Part shown: piece by piece, positions 35,601-51,575 of the stretch
Numbering within the stretch: position 1 is the first letter of the stretch
How the letters are laid out: every line of letters starts with the position of its first letter
Assembly: GCF_901709675.1 (NCBI RefSeq)
Contig: NC_051100.1
Location: forward strand, 9,212,786 to 9,276,785
Direction: 5' to 3'
Length of the DNA: 64,000 nt
Source of the DNA: Syngnathus acus
Taxonomy: Eukaryota; Chordata; Actinopteri; Syngnathiformes; Syngnathidae
Position numbers and translations under genes: made by a program
Notes under the pieces: model-generated
Databases searched by the model: none
What the model was told of the DNA's origin: nothing
What the model saw: the letters and a program-made list of their open reading frames with translations, nothing else

Positions 35601-38600
35601 TGCCGAGTGGATGGATGGCTCAGACAGGCTGCTTTTCCGGAGTAAATAAGGCCCGGGAAAACATTACTCACACTATCAGGGAGCAAAACTTATCAGCGGT
35701 GGATGATTATTAGCACAGGTGCACTTACAGTAAACACCAGAGCTCCAGTTTGTGCTGAAAGGGAACATGAGATAAAGAAGCTGCGAACTGAGCCAAGGTG
35801 CCTCTCCCAAAGGAGTTTTGTCTGCATTCCTAAATGTTGCAATGGATCAACACAAGCACAGATTATTCAGAGTAGGAAGAAAAGTTTTCTGCAATAACCA
35901 CCACCCTTTCAAAGAAGTTGCTTACTTAGGGACCCGATGCTCACTCAATTTCTTATTATGCTGATTAATACAAGGGATGGGGCGTATCGTGCTTGAAAGA
36001 GTTGATTCATTGAGTACATAAACTGCAGTAATTAAACTGATATCTGTACTCTTTGCCAGTGATTTTAAAGGGCACAACATCTAAATCCATCCATCCATCC
36101 GTCCGTCCATCCGTCCGTCCATCCATCCATCGTACTGTTCTCTACGATATGTTCTATGCAGTCCAAACATGATTTACAGATTAATATTGTGCTTGTGTAA
36201 AATGAATTACACAGCAAAATCCACCCATTTTTCTCCATCTAAGGGGGCGGGACACTTGCTGTCAACCAAAAATGATATCATAGAAGCACAGGTCTCGAGT
36301 TACAACCAATCACGGCCCCAGAAAACAGGAGAACTGTCCAGACTAGTGGGACTGCACATAGAACATAGTTGACATCCTCTTTATAGTTGACTGTTAGTGA
36401 CATGAGGTTACTAATTCCAACAAAATCATGTGCACATATTGTAGCTAAATAAAACTATTAATGAGTCCTACTGGGATGAAATCGAAGCATAGAATGCTTA
36501 TGACATCAATGAATGCACGACACAAGCAGGCTTGTGCGGCAGCATATAAAGTATGAATAAATTGCAGAGTGGACTGTTGCTTGTTGTTGCGCAGAAGTCT
36601 GAAAAGTACTGGAGGAATGTGAAGACGTGGCGGGTCACAGTGGGGACAGAGCCGGACGAGCGCATCGCATAGCGCCCGATGACTAATCAAAGGCTTCACT
36701 ACTGTGTGGGTACAAGGTTGTGCAGCCACACTATACAAGTGAGTGGCAGGGGGGGGAAAAAAACAATAACACACAATGAAGACTGAAAATCCGAACTTTA
36801 AAACCAAGGAGTTGAAGGAGAGAAATCTATCTCTGTGACATGCTGACAGCATTCAGGACTGGTGAATACCCACTGAGAACACTGTAAGGATGATTAAAAT
36901 GTACAAGACAATTTCTCAAAATGCACGCACGACTGAAGAGACAATCTTAAGGACTATTAATTAGCAAAGAGTAGAATAAAGAGAACCACAACAACAGAAT
37001 AGAATCTCCCCGCCTTGTATCCAAAGAGAATCCATTATTTAAAGCATACACACAGAGCTCAATGGGATGAGAGAAAAGGAGAAGCAAAACAATAAACAGC
37101 ACAAGCATTTTGAAGTGTCAGTCTAAAACTCCTTTAGGGGTTGAACAGAACCGGGTAAAATATTTTACATGGGATGGGAGTGTAACAACAACAACAAATA
37201 CAGTATCTTCTTCAAAGTTCCTTTGGGGTATTCAATTTTCAAGCATACAAGAGAAAGCTTTAGAATAAGTCCAAGTGAAGATGAGCCCTCAAGGTCTTTA
37301 CGAAACATCTTTGGAGTGGACAAGGACAATTAATAAAACAATTCTGAGGGTTGTTTCATCACCATCAAAGCAACAAGCACAATGATGCAGATTATTTTGT
37401 AACCTACATTTATAAGGGCTCGTTCCAAATGACACGGCAATCCTAATTACGTTTAAAAAAATCTATAATTATTGAGTCATACATTGATCTGAAACCAACG
37501 TGTGGTTTATGTTGAAAATAGATATATCTTTAATTCTTTCAAATAGTTCCAATAATAAAATGGACAAACACATTTTGTAGTTAATTAAAGTTTTTAAATA
37601 CTACAAAATAGCAAACCATTTTTCACTAGTAGAACCATAAATATGAATGGTGGTAGGCAATACTTGACATTGCATTTTCATTTAATCCTATCTATGGACA
37701 GATGAGTAACTTGTCTAAAATTAGGGTAAATGGGCAATTTTCTTGTCAATTTGATAGCTTTTTGGGTGTCTTTCCGCTATGGTAGATGCGTAATTACTGT
37801 CATTGATTAATAATCCCTGGCCAGTCCCAGAATAATAAGTCCCACATGTACCCGGCCCTCCTAAAGGGAAGGCTCATTTGCCAGTGGGCTTCACAGCCTA
37901 AACTGCTTAGTGGGATGTAATTTTCTTGTCTTGAGAGGAAGTTTGAGATGGGGTGATGACGACGGCCGTTTTTCATTTCCTCAGACCATCACATCTCTGA
38001 CTAAGGACAACTGTGGTTTCAGCGCTCTTCTCCCTGTGGGCACTAAGTGGTTATACTCATCACAGACAATCATATGCACACTCAATTTCTCATTAAAAAA
38101 ATAAATAAATCAGCATCAAGTGAAGTGGCTGAGATCTTGATGAAGTGATTTCCATCTGATGTTTTCACTTAAGTGGAAGCACAATATAAAGCCTAGCCAC
38201 ATTTGGTTAAACAGCACGGGTTGGACAATTTACTCCACGATAATGGCATCGAGGACTGACATTGGGCAAACTACTACAGAGGGGTTCCCCAAAGAAGGAT
38301 GCAACCATTGGAGATGTACCCAGTATTGTTACAGAGAAACCGCAAAACTGAGAATCAGAGTTCCAGTTTGAAAATGCTTGTGTGGTGAAAAGAGGATTTA
38401 ATTTACTTGAAGCTAAAATTGTTTACCTTTTCAAATGGTATTCTTAAAAACTAAAGTGGCCTGACAACTGTGGAAAATGGGTGGCATATGTTTGTTCGAG
38501 TGATTATTTTGGTTGTACAAATATTTAATTTCCGTGGATATTGTGTTAACTAAATGGTTATTAGCAACAAAAATGAAAAGTGTGATATTCACAGAAGCCA

Positions 38601-40240
38601 TTGTCCTCTTCTACAAAATGATAAAACATATTAAATAAATGAAGATACCCCAAAAAAAACTGTTGTGTGCTTTGTAATTTATTAATGTGTGTGCGTGCGT
38701 AGGCGGGATAAATATGACAGCGTAGAAAATTCATCAAAACAACGTGATTTGCGAGCGGGCAAATGCCATTCTCAAAATGAGAAGCTGATTTCTAAGAAGA
38801 GAAGCAAGAAAGATTATGGGATGATGACTCAGATTAGTGGAGATACAAACATTTCAACAAATCCCGGTAAGATAGACATTTTAAAATGAACTCCAATTAG
38901 ATTCAAAATTGGACTGAGTGTTCCATGTGAACAACTGCTCAAATCCATAATAATTTATCAGCACAGATGTGTTTCACCCGAAGATAATAACAATAAGAAT
39001 GCCCAGTGGCAGTGTGATTGCTCCCTGCAGCTTGTTAAACTGTCATGGGTGCACCCTGTTTTTAGTCCGACTGCACCAGAATGACAAACTCACAGTTTAT
39101 CTCCTCCGTTTGTTTGTTATTCTTTACAACACATCTTAATTTCATCTGGGCCGCCGTGTCCTCGGCAGTCTCATGGAAATCTTTCAGGGTTAGGTTAGGA
39201 CCAGGAGTGTGACATCACTTACTCACGTTTCCCCTTTTAAAAGACTAACGTCCTCAACGATTAGAAAATTAACTCTTATCCGAAAGTTGCAGAAAACCCA
39301 AAGGTACACAACATAATAAATCTCAGGTAGAGCTGGAAAATTAATGATCCCAACTAAGTTTCTCATCATTGGTAAATTACATCAGTGAAAGTTGTGTGGT
39401 CCGATAAATGAATAAATGATGACTGAAAAAAGAATTAATCAAATGAAGCAACAAAAGGCCTGTCTGTATACAGATGATGCTCTCATTCAGCCATACAAGT
39501 ACCAATCAGAATTATTTTTTGGCAAAACAAACCCTGATGTAAATGAATGACTTTTGAAAAGTAATGCATTCTAATTAAAAGTTTGTTCTCATTTTTTACT
39601 CCCCACTGTGTTATTCATGTGCAGGTGTGAGTACAGCCAGTGTATCTGAATGATATTTTTTCATCTCCTAAAGCCTTCTCCCAAAGTCCTCTTTACTCAA
39701 CCTATTACACAAAACTAACATTAAGAAACAATATACACTTCATTAGGTTCAACTTAACAATGTTGTGAGTTTTTTTTTTATTATTTTGGTTACATAAATT
39801 AATTTTGAGAATAACATGCACTTTAAAATAAATAATAATAAAATCATCCAAAACCAATAGTATAGTGAATGAAATTACAAAAATGTCACACATACCTCTT
39901 CTTACACATAAAAAAGTCAACTTTCATTCCAATATGACATTGAATGTATCATAATAATGTGGTACCTTGACAACTTCCCTACGCGAGTATGACCGAATGA
40001 GTGTTTTCTTGGACTTCAGAGTTATATATTTGTATATATGGAATGTATTTTGCTTCCACAAAGGCATTTTATATGTTTTTTTTTCTCATTTCATTGTGCA
40101 GCTTGTGACCTGTGAGTGTACAATTATGCTACATTACATTACATCTGTGCGTGAAAATAGTATAAAGCAGCATCAGGTCTTGAAAGCGCACACAAGCACG
40201 CAAGCACACACTGAGCAAAAGGAATGCATTAATTACTGGT
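32617..40240. other. macrod2: Intron, long stretch without recognised gene
   Basis: Apart from the tetranucleotide array at 36084-36132 I recognise nothing. The C-rich patch at 34120-34390 and the minus-strand 135-codon frame at 36445-36852 lack recognisable domains. The exon expected next in macrod2, starting (Y)VIHTVGP, was searched for by eye and not found between here and position 1. Confidence 0.5.
36084..36132 (+). repeat. (ATCC/GTCC)n imperfect tetranucleotide array
   Basis: Twelve units alternate ATCC and GTCC. The type of repeat matches SINE tails elsewhere in the window, but flanking SINE sequence is not clear here. Confidence 0.85.
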
Positions 40241-40246
40241 ACTCAC
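40241..40246 (-). promoter_or_regulatory. macrod2: 5' splice site of the macrod2 exon
   Basis: The minus strand reads CCTGCAAGAT followed by GTGAGTACC. The GTGAGT donor is close to consensus. The exon's last base is the T of the tyrosine codon that opens the YVIHTVGP motif of MacroD proteins. Confidence 0.88.
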
Positions 40247-40363
40247 ATCTTGCAGGGAGATCATAGCCGCAGGTGATCTTGGCTTTGCCGGTTCCACAGC
40301 CATTTAGTGTTTGACACTCATCAAAGAGACAGGAACCTGCCGCTCTGTGTATGCAGCCATCCA
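40247..40363 (-). CDS. macrod2: Internal coding exon of macrod2 (macro-domain mono-ADP-ribosyl hydrolase)
   Basis: The exon is 117 bp and enters and leaves in phase 1. It reads (V)DGCIHRAAG at the start, [13 protein letters not shown] in the middle and CGYDLPAR(Y) at the end, with no stop. The valine and tyrosine codons are split by the introns. The 3' splice site is TGTGTTTTTCAG, with its AG at 40364-40365. The donor is GTGAGT at 40241-40246. Macro domains of the MacroD class bind ADP-ribose and remove mono-ADP-ribose from acidic residues of proteins. The VDGCIH stretch is the substrate-binding loop, with the Asp and His reported as important for catalysis (Asp102 and His106 in human MACROD2, from memory); both are kept here. 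ITCGYDLPA favours MACROD2 over MACROD1, which I recall as ITGGYRLPA. The upstream exon should end in the GGGG of the NAAN...LLGGGG motif and the downstream exon should begin (Y)VIHTVGP. Neither was found in the window, so this is one exon of a gene running off both ends. Confidence 0.93.
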
Positions 40364-40379
40364 CTGAAAAACACAGACA
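40364..40379 (-). promoter_or_regulatory. macrod2: 3' splice site of the macrod2 exon
   Basis: On the minus strand this reads GTCTGTGTTTTTCAG just before TGGATGGCTGC. It is a pyrimidine-rich tract followed by CAG. It fixes the 5' edge of the exon and gives the reading phase that restores the expected valine codon (G from the previous exon plus TG). Confidence 0.88.
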
Positions 40380-42679
40380 TACATAGACAGACTTGAGACA
40401 TGCATCAAAACATACCTATGACAAGACCAGAGCTTCACAGACACTAGGGGAATTTTGATCTTTTCATCTCGATGTCAAATTATGTCCATAACACGGCATT
40501 CTCAAAGACTAGAGAGTCTGCCAGAGTGCAGTGCCCTTGTTGCTGGTAAATATTGACAGGCCTAGGAATTAAATTAGCTGGGCTAGGATCTAATAACGTC
40601 TCTGTACACAGTGAAAATGAGACTGTTCTTCCTGTAATCCCTCTCCCCTGTCAACAGCCATCTACAATCAGATCATTAACTATATTTTCTGCCCCATGCT
40701 GGGAATCTTATATCTATCCTCTTCTCTGTCGCAGTGAGCCTGGTGCGATGTGGATCAGCGTTCTGATTCTGTCGCGCTCCCTTCTGATGTGTGTCCTGAT
40801 TCCGCGGAAAACGAAGGCCCCGCCCCCCCGCAAGGTTTTAATTTTACCGGGTTAAGGCCGCGATTGCTGCTGATTGATGGTGCATCTTACAGAAGAAGGC
40901 AGAGAGATAGAAATCCACATTATCCTACTCTGAAAGCCTGACATCCCTCCAAGAGCATGTTATCAATCACGCTGAAACATCATAAAATACGTCTCAAGTT
41001 GTCCTGCAGAAATCCTCACAAGCCATTAGAGGATAACAAAGCCAAGAGGAAGAACAATGACCGATGGACAAACAAATGTGTCTTTTCTCTGTTTGGTTTC
41101 ATTTGACCCAAGCAGAGGACTGCCCTTATATATCAAAGGTTTCGAGTTTAAAAAAAGAAAACTGAAACAACTAACACATTGCAATCACCAATGAGACCCC
41201 AAACCACCTTGGAATTGCGATAGACTATTATACGACGTATACAAGTGAACATTATGAAGACAAAATATATTTGGTGATGGGAGGTCCTTTATCTGAGTTC
41301 TTTTCAGTTTCTCAAGGATGAGTCAACAGCTGGGCAAAATGTTTTCAGGGTCTATCAATCATCTTTAATGGAGTGAGGGAAAGCCGGTTGACAGAGACGG
41401 GGCCTTATGGCTTCTCGAAAAAGTAACACGCATCTGACAGGGATGTGGATATGGAGAAGGATTGCTCTGGTGACAGTGGGAGCGACTTAACACAGCACAG
41501 AGCAGCTGTAGCGTCGGCTAGAAGATTGGAATCTAGAGTTTGTCCGCCAAAAATTTTCCACAGTTACTAGTTATTTGCATAACAATGAAATATATACATG
41601 TATATTAGGAATAACACTAAAAAAGAGGCTGTCACAATGCATAAAGAGCTCCCATACAAAATACTATCTAGCTTTGTATAGATTAAATAAAATTAATTCA
41701 ACACAAATGCATTTGACATTGGCAAATATACAATCCTGCTGAGGTCATTTTTTTATTTTATTTAAGAAAAGCAAGTTGGGTTAGGGAAAGGTAATAATAC
41801 ATATTTCCAGTGTGGCATTCACGTAGGAGTCTCTGCTCCCAAGACATTTCTCATGACTAGCAAGCAATTCTGATCTTTAGCCTACAAGTACCTTGGGAGC
41901 CCAGCAAGCAACATCATGAGGAGGTGCGCTTCATCTCAGTGGCTGGACAAAATGATTCCAAGTGATAGCTTCAATTTCCCTCTCAGAGCTCTCCTCCCTT
42001 CCTCCCTGATGCATTGCGTACTTCTAATGAGACTGGGAATGTGTCCTCAGTGTTCATAAATACAATAAAAGATGGTGAAATGATTGACATAGCTGGAGAA
42101 TGGATTTAATTTGCCTGTTTACAGGAATGAGTGGAGTTCAACAGATGCATTGTGTACCATATGGGTACAGGTCTGAGTGACGCAAATAAGATATGGGGGC
42201 TGGATGGGGAGCACACAGAGAAAGACGGCTTTTGATTGAAAAAATAAAAATCACATTACGTGAGGTGGTTGGGCATTGACATGATTTTTTTTTAATTAAC
42301 CAAAAGATGTGGCAGTTTGGATGTCAATTTAAATCCTAATTTAAGATGAATTTCATCGCTACCACAGCGGATTCATAAATTGTGTATGCCTGACACATTA
42401 AAAGTGCAGCCGCAGAATCTCATTATGAAAGAACGATATTTCATTTTGGAAAAGAGGATGGTACCAACTTATTTCATCTTATTTCTCTCAAGTGTGGCCT
42501 CTAAAATATAAACTAAAATTTGTGTGAAGTAACATTAGGGTGTCTATTTTATTTATATGATCTGAACTTTCAAATCTGGAAAGTGATGTTACGGACTCCT
42601 TGGCCCATGCTCCACACCCTGGCCAAGTTATGTGACCTAAACTCCCGCGAGAAAATTACATAAATTAATGCACATTTCA
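40380..42679. other. macrod2: Upstream intron, exon-proximal part
   Basis: A block at 40550-40945 is GC-richer than its neighbours. It has open frames of 100 and 63 codons on the + strand, opposite to macrod2. There is no recognisable domain. Elements such as TTAATTTTACCGGGTTAAGG and GATTGCTGCTGATTGATGG suggest a regulatory rather than coding block. Confidence 0.4.
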
Positions 42680-42707
42680 TATATATATTTTATCATATAT
42701 ATGTGCA

Positions 42708-45642
<2,935 letters not shown>

Positions 45643-45731
45643 TGACTGACTGGTGACTAGTGAGCTCAGATGGCTTCCAGTTTACCCGGCCGTGACCCTT
45701 GGCTCACGGTAGATAAGCGGTAGAAAAGGGA
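45643..45731 (+). mobile_element. 3' half of the teleost SINE, diverged
   Basis: It reads GACTGACTGGTGACTAGTGA then GATGGCTTCCAG, CGTGACCCTTGGCTCACGGT and AGATAAGCGGTAGAAAA. This is collinear with the SINE 3' half (GATTGGCTGGCGACCAGT...GATAGGCTCCAG...GCGACCCTTGTGAGG...AAGCGGTAGAAAATGG). The tetranucleotide tail is lost. It lies in the opposite orientation to the copies at 1335-1467 and 22243-22521. Confidence 0.68.
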
Positions 45732-48700
45732 TATAAGTTAAATGGCTGTATTTACTGTTTTTCTGCATTTAACTGAGCAGCGCTGCATTAAGGATGAAAT
45801 GATCAATACACATGATCATAAAAGTGGTGATTAAAATCATTGTTAACAGCATTAAAGCTCAAAATGTGACTGATTCTCAGAATACAACCCATTTTCACCT
45901 TATCTCAGACTATGATCACAGCTGCCTGATGGAAATCCATGTCTGTTTTCTATTACTCTACATTTTGGGTCCATTTCAGGGTGCAAGGTGCTCTAATAAT
46001 CACAGATAAACACGTACCTCCTCCGTTACGGTTTTCTCACCTTCCTTCAATATCACACTCATTTTTTCCCTCAACTTCTCATCCAATCTCTTATTACCAA
46101 CAAACACACTGCCAATGTAGCTCTTATCACCCAGTCTTCTAGGTTAGATTACTTTCGGCACCCCTGCTTCACTACTTTTGCAACTGAAAAACAGTGTTTG
46201 AATAGGATGGACAGTTTTTTTTCCAAATCCAATCAGTGAGTATGTTTCAACATTTTGAAAAAAAATCTATTGTTTTAACAGGTTTGAGACTGATGATTTT
46301 GTGCAGTATTTCGAGAGCTGTCTTTTTCCTTGTATTATTCTAGTACTTCAGAAAACTGTCGCTATGACAGATGTTACTTTCTGTTAAGGAATACTGAGTA
46401 TTTAGTATATATAGAGAGAGTAGCTTTATTCAAGTGTCCTTTTCAGATAATTTATACAAGAGTGGCCAAATGGTTGCTCCATCTTAAGAGAGTTTACCGT
46501 CATAGGAAATCACTCCTCCACAATTTAAGCAATCACATTTTGAAGCATCAGTTTTCATTTGAACTAATATTTAGCAACATTAAACGTGACATTTTGCCCA
46601 ACCAAAATGTTTGTAATTGCATTTAAAAAGAGATTTTAAAAAATAACTCTGTAGTACTGAATTTGTGATCTAAATCTGTCTAAATCCTGGTGGGATAAGG
46701 CTTTCATTAAATCACAGTAAGCTCTAGTCAGTCTCATATTTGCCCATTACAAAACATAAGGCTGACTGACCACGGCTGACTATTTTCAATTAATAGAACA
46801 CAATTTCATGCACCCATAATTAAATGTCACCTCGTGAAGAAAATACACTGTCTGGCAATCTGAGCTAATAAGGGACACACAAATGCTGAAAAAACATGGC
46901 TGGAAAACATAACACCCAGTGTGCATCCAGGCTAAATTAATCATGAATTACTTTCCTGGACATAGTTCATTTTTGAGTGACCCAAGCGAGTTTGCCACTT
47001 GATTTTAAAAGATGGTTTCAGCCTGGATGTAGGTGAAAGTTGGACAAGAACACTTTGTTCGAAGCATAGTAAAACTTTGCACTAGGAAGCTACAGCAGAC
47101 AGGATGAGACAAATGTATGTAATTATTGAGCAAACTTAACAACAAGCTTGAAGGCAGTTGAGAAAAGAAAGCAAGCATGGTTGATTTCTCACATGCTTGG
47201 AACTCGGGGCCAAAAGCTTGGTGGGCAGTTTGTAATTGCAGAAATGAAGAGAAATGAAGCAGTTCCATGAAAGACCACTGCTTTTGATTAAAATGCATGA
47301 ACAGCTGTTGCTATTATGCATGGTTCCTTGGGCTAGCATTTGCAAGGCAATTTTTCATTAACAGGCCCACAGCCTTGTATAATACGTACATATATACCAG
47401 AGATGACTTGAGTCCCCTCGTCATTTTGACAAAGACTTGAATCGACTCGAGTCACTGGTTTTATGATTTGTGACTCAACAAAGTTCGACAGGAGACTCGG
47501 TTCAAATAAAACATTTAAAAATAGATAAAACAAATTATTTCAAGAGAGAATTAATTCATTTAAAAAGAAAAAAACTTGGTCTCTTTGGCTCTTGTTTTAC
47601 AAAAAACAAGTCATACCATAAAAATCCTACTACTTTAGAATGTAGCAGGTTTTGTGACATTATTGGTATGATTTGCCAGATTTACAGTAGTTGCCTTATT
47701 TTAATTACCAACATTCTGGACAAGCCCAAGTGTTTGTAGAAATGCACCAAATCTATATATTAACACACATAATATCTGATATTTTAACACTTTAGACATT
47801 GTATAAGTGCCCCAACTGATGACTGAGTGGAAGTGGTAATATTATTTTGGGTTCTTGGTGAACTGTGCAAGTTTGAAAGGCGTCTGACGGTCAACATTTA
47901 TAAGTTACAGCGAAAAGCAATTTCTCAAAAAGGCTGCAGCGGAAAATTTGTGTTAAATTCCTGGGTTTAGAATCAACATTATAATATAAATGTCTCTACT
48001 GCAAGTTTCCCTTAATGTCCTTTTACTTCTCGGAACAGCAATGACAAAACAAAAACAATTTATTTTGTACTGTGCAATGGGTCAGATGGGTGTCTCCTCT
48101 GAAATAATAAATTCATAAGTCATCTGTCGTTTAATACTGTAATAAAAGTGTGAGGTCAATGACCAACTTCTTCCAGTCTTGAGACAACATACACAAATTT
48201 AGTAAACACCGACTTAAATTTTCTTGGCATATATTAATTACCCTAAACAGTATTGAAACATCGTTTTCTCACCATTATGCATCTTTAGTCTTGTTTATTT
48301 AGGGGGAGACAATTTAAAACCTTTGGGATTAAACTATTAAGCGTCAAAATCAATACAATCAAAGTCAAATCCTTTCTGTCAAGGAGATGGCCCTGCTTCT
48401 CAAGATGACAATCAATTCTTAGTATGAAGTAAACAATGAACACAACGGAAGTAAGATGTTCTGATGTATTTACCCCACTGAGATTAATTCAAATGCCACT
48501 GTCTCAGGAAGACAGAAAAACAAAAAACGCCACATTGTATCAAAACACAAGAAAACAGTTTCACATTACAGTACATACTGTAGTATCAGCATGTTGAATG
48601 TGTGCCTTTACGAGACGTGGCTGAGTGAGTGCTTAAGCTGAACCAAAGAAAAAGGAGACTTCAATGGGACAATACATTTTACATGTGTCTCATGGTCGGT

Positions 48701-51573
48701 AGACAAAGCCATAAGTGCCAGAGCCGAGGATAGCAAGCCTGGAATCCTGTCTAGTGATTTATCTGACTGCGTCTTGACAACTTTGGAGGCAAATCCCCAA
48801 GTATGCTATCTATTAAATGAGCCCGTGTCAGCGCATGGGAGATAAAGCGTCCACAGCTGCCCATAGAGACGCCGTCCTCAGGACCAGCTGTGACACACAA
48901 ATCAAAAGCTCAGGGACTGAGACGAAGAAGTTGAGCTCACCTTCACACAGGCACACAACAAAGCACTGATGCTCTGCTCTATTAATCGTTGAGTAAAAAA
49001 ACAAAAACAAATTAGTACTCTTACCAACACTTGAGTACTTTAATAGACTGTTTTTTTCTTCCTAAATACACCGAAATGTGAATTGAGAGGTTGGTTTCAA
49101 AATATTGAAGATAATTGTGGAGAGGAGTAGGAGGTGGTTTCAGCACGTGACCCAGAGTGTTGACAGATAATAAAGCCTCAATCATTTCATATTCTTGGTG
49201 ATAGTTTTATTCATTCAACTTTGGTAGGCATGCAAATGTGTGTTAAATCTGTATGACATTTTGATTTTCATTTTACAGGGACTTTAAGAATAATGTGAAA
49301 TAAATAAACCTAATTGATCTCCCCACCCATATTCCAATGTCTCTCAGGAGAATCAGCCCCAACGGCCACAGCTCATAGAAGCAAGCACAAATGCAGTACA
49401 CTAAAACCATTTTCTCTTCTGGGTCTAACAATGCATAGCAGCAGATCTTGGCTTATAATTCAAAGACTTGACTTAAAAGCATGTCCGTGGTGTGCTGTGT
49501 TGTGACACCATGTTCCTTAGCAGCAACATGAAGCAGAGATCCTGGCTCACCCACCCCCACATCCTCAGTTTTTCACCCACTGCCTCTTCTTGTGGATGCT
49601 GGTGTGGTCTAGGTGTTCTACTCAAGGCTATAGTTTGGTTCCACTATGTGAGAATCCTTGCTGCAGAACCACAGATTAATAAAAATGGGGCTTTTATAAT
49701 TATACTGAGATGATTCCAGGCATTTCCTGCTGGTCCTTTTAATTACAGAGACAATTTTTCTCCAGGGAAGACCAGCTTTAATATACTTACCGGCTATTTC
49801 AAATGTACCTTATTTTTTAAGAGTACAAAAGTTTGTTTGACTCAAACTAAAATATTCTGTCTGTTTTTGATTTACAACTAAGCTGACTAAATGTGATAGG
49901 TTGGGGCATTTATATGAGACGTTATGACAATACTCTTGAGGTATTTTCCTTGTTTCCTGTGACTGACTGCCGTAGTATCACAGTATAAGGGTCGAAGATG
50001 AGACTTCTACATATCTCATCTCTGTGAGTGACAATGGAAAGTCTAATAATGAAGCATACCTCCATTTTATTCCAGAGGCCTATCTCTGTAATATTGTAGC
50101 CGCCAGGTATCCATACAGTGGCTTGCTGTAAAGATATTTTTCCCCCCAAAACTGGATGCAATATTAGCATCAATGTGTGAAATGTTAGATAGCATCAGGA
50201 TGCAAATGTGACTTAATGTGCATTACAATTAAATGTGTGGGAAAACAAAACAAAACCAAAAATACAATTTGTAACGATTACATTTGTTGTGATTGTTTTT
50301 TGAGTCACTCTAAAATGAAGTCAAAGTAGATTATAACTTATTTTTTATAATCAACTGTAATAAAACACAATAAACAATAAAACATTACAGCATTTCTATC
50401 GCAGCTTACAACAGAAATCTGTGTGACCACATCATCACCACTATTTGTTATTAAGTAAAAAATACTAGCAAATAGCAACAATACTTTCAAAACAATAGGG
50501 CAGGAGACAAAAGTGTCAAGTGTTTCAATTCATATTCCTCTCAAATAAAGATCTATTCTATTCTAGCCATCCCAAGCCAGTTAAGTCAGAATAAAGACAC
50601 AATGACTTCTTACCCACCTTTGCGTGTCAGTGTAATTTAAGGAAAAGAACACCCAGGCAAAGGCAGTAAAAAGATACCAGCTTTTGTGCAGGCAATGTAA
50701 AAGTGACGTTCGTTTCACCATTAATATTATTTCATACTAAAATCTCATCAGAACACATTGCAGGTGAAGCTGAATATCAGCTATGGGGACTCAATTCGAA
50801 GCCCCTGACCTTCCGAGATGATATGTGGACTCACAATGTAGTGAACTGTCACCTATGAGAATATTTTCTTTACATTTTGACTTTAAATTTCTTAGGTCAA
50901 CATTATGTATGCCACAGGGGAAGTGCTGCAGCGGTGATGGACTCTAAAAGAATAGCAACCTACATTTATTCTTAGTCTGATGGGTTTTGACATGGCCCCT
51001 TGAGCATGTTGTGAGCATATATAAATTTGTGACTTTCTTTGTGTCACATAAAACGGACCCGTAACAGATTAAAAAAACATTAAAACAGACTATTTTGCAT
51101 ATTAAAATGAACTGTCAAAAATGTTTCGACTGTAGACTAGAGACTTAACCACCACTTGTTTTTAATGTCTAACAGTCATACCTTAAGAACTAATCTTGCA
51201 CAAAAACACACCATTCAAAGTCAGCTCTCAAACAAGTCATATAAGGTCAGCAAGTTGATTGTTGTTGAAATAAAAAGTCAAACAGAATACAGGTAAAAAG
51301 GCTATTTACTAGTTGATGCACCATCAATGATTCTGTTGCTTTGAAGCGGTTTGTCTGAAGGCCATATGAACTGGCTCTTCAAAATTAATGAAATGAGTGC
51401 AACACACTGGGAAAGCAGCCAGGGATTATGCTGTCTTTAGGACAGCGACAGCCTGGAAATCTAGCCAGGTCCACTCTATGTCTAGATAATTGACGATGCA
51501 AATCAATCGTCTGCGTGTGGCCGGTGAGGTAGTATGAGCAGCCGATGTTTAAAAGACATCCCTTGTTTGAGAG
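45732..51573. other. macrod2: Upstream intron with no recognised gene
   Basis: Only the GACTYGAGTC-type repeat at 47395-47500 was recognised. Small frames (for example 98 codons at 46330-46626) have no domain. Confidence 0.5.
47395..47500. repeat. Dispersed repeat with GACTYGAGTC motifs
   Basis: A cluster of near-palindromes occurs: GACTTGAGTCCCCTCGTCA, GACTTGAATCGACTCGAGTC and TGTGACTCAACAAAGTTCGA, then GACTCGG. Vertebrate genomes hold a known dispersed repeat built on GACTTGAGTC/GACTCGAGTC motifs, and this looks like a decayed copy. The boundaries are approximate. Confidence 0.42.
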
Positions 51574-51575
51574 TA

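Noticed and set aside
36445-36852. 135-codon minus-strand frame
   Set aside because: It is long for chance but has no recognisable domain, no clear splice signals and a composition rich in Cys, Phe, His and Leu, as expected from noncoding sequence.
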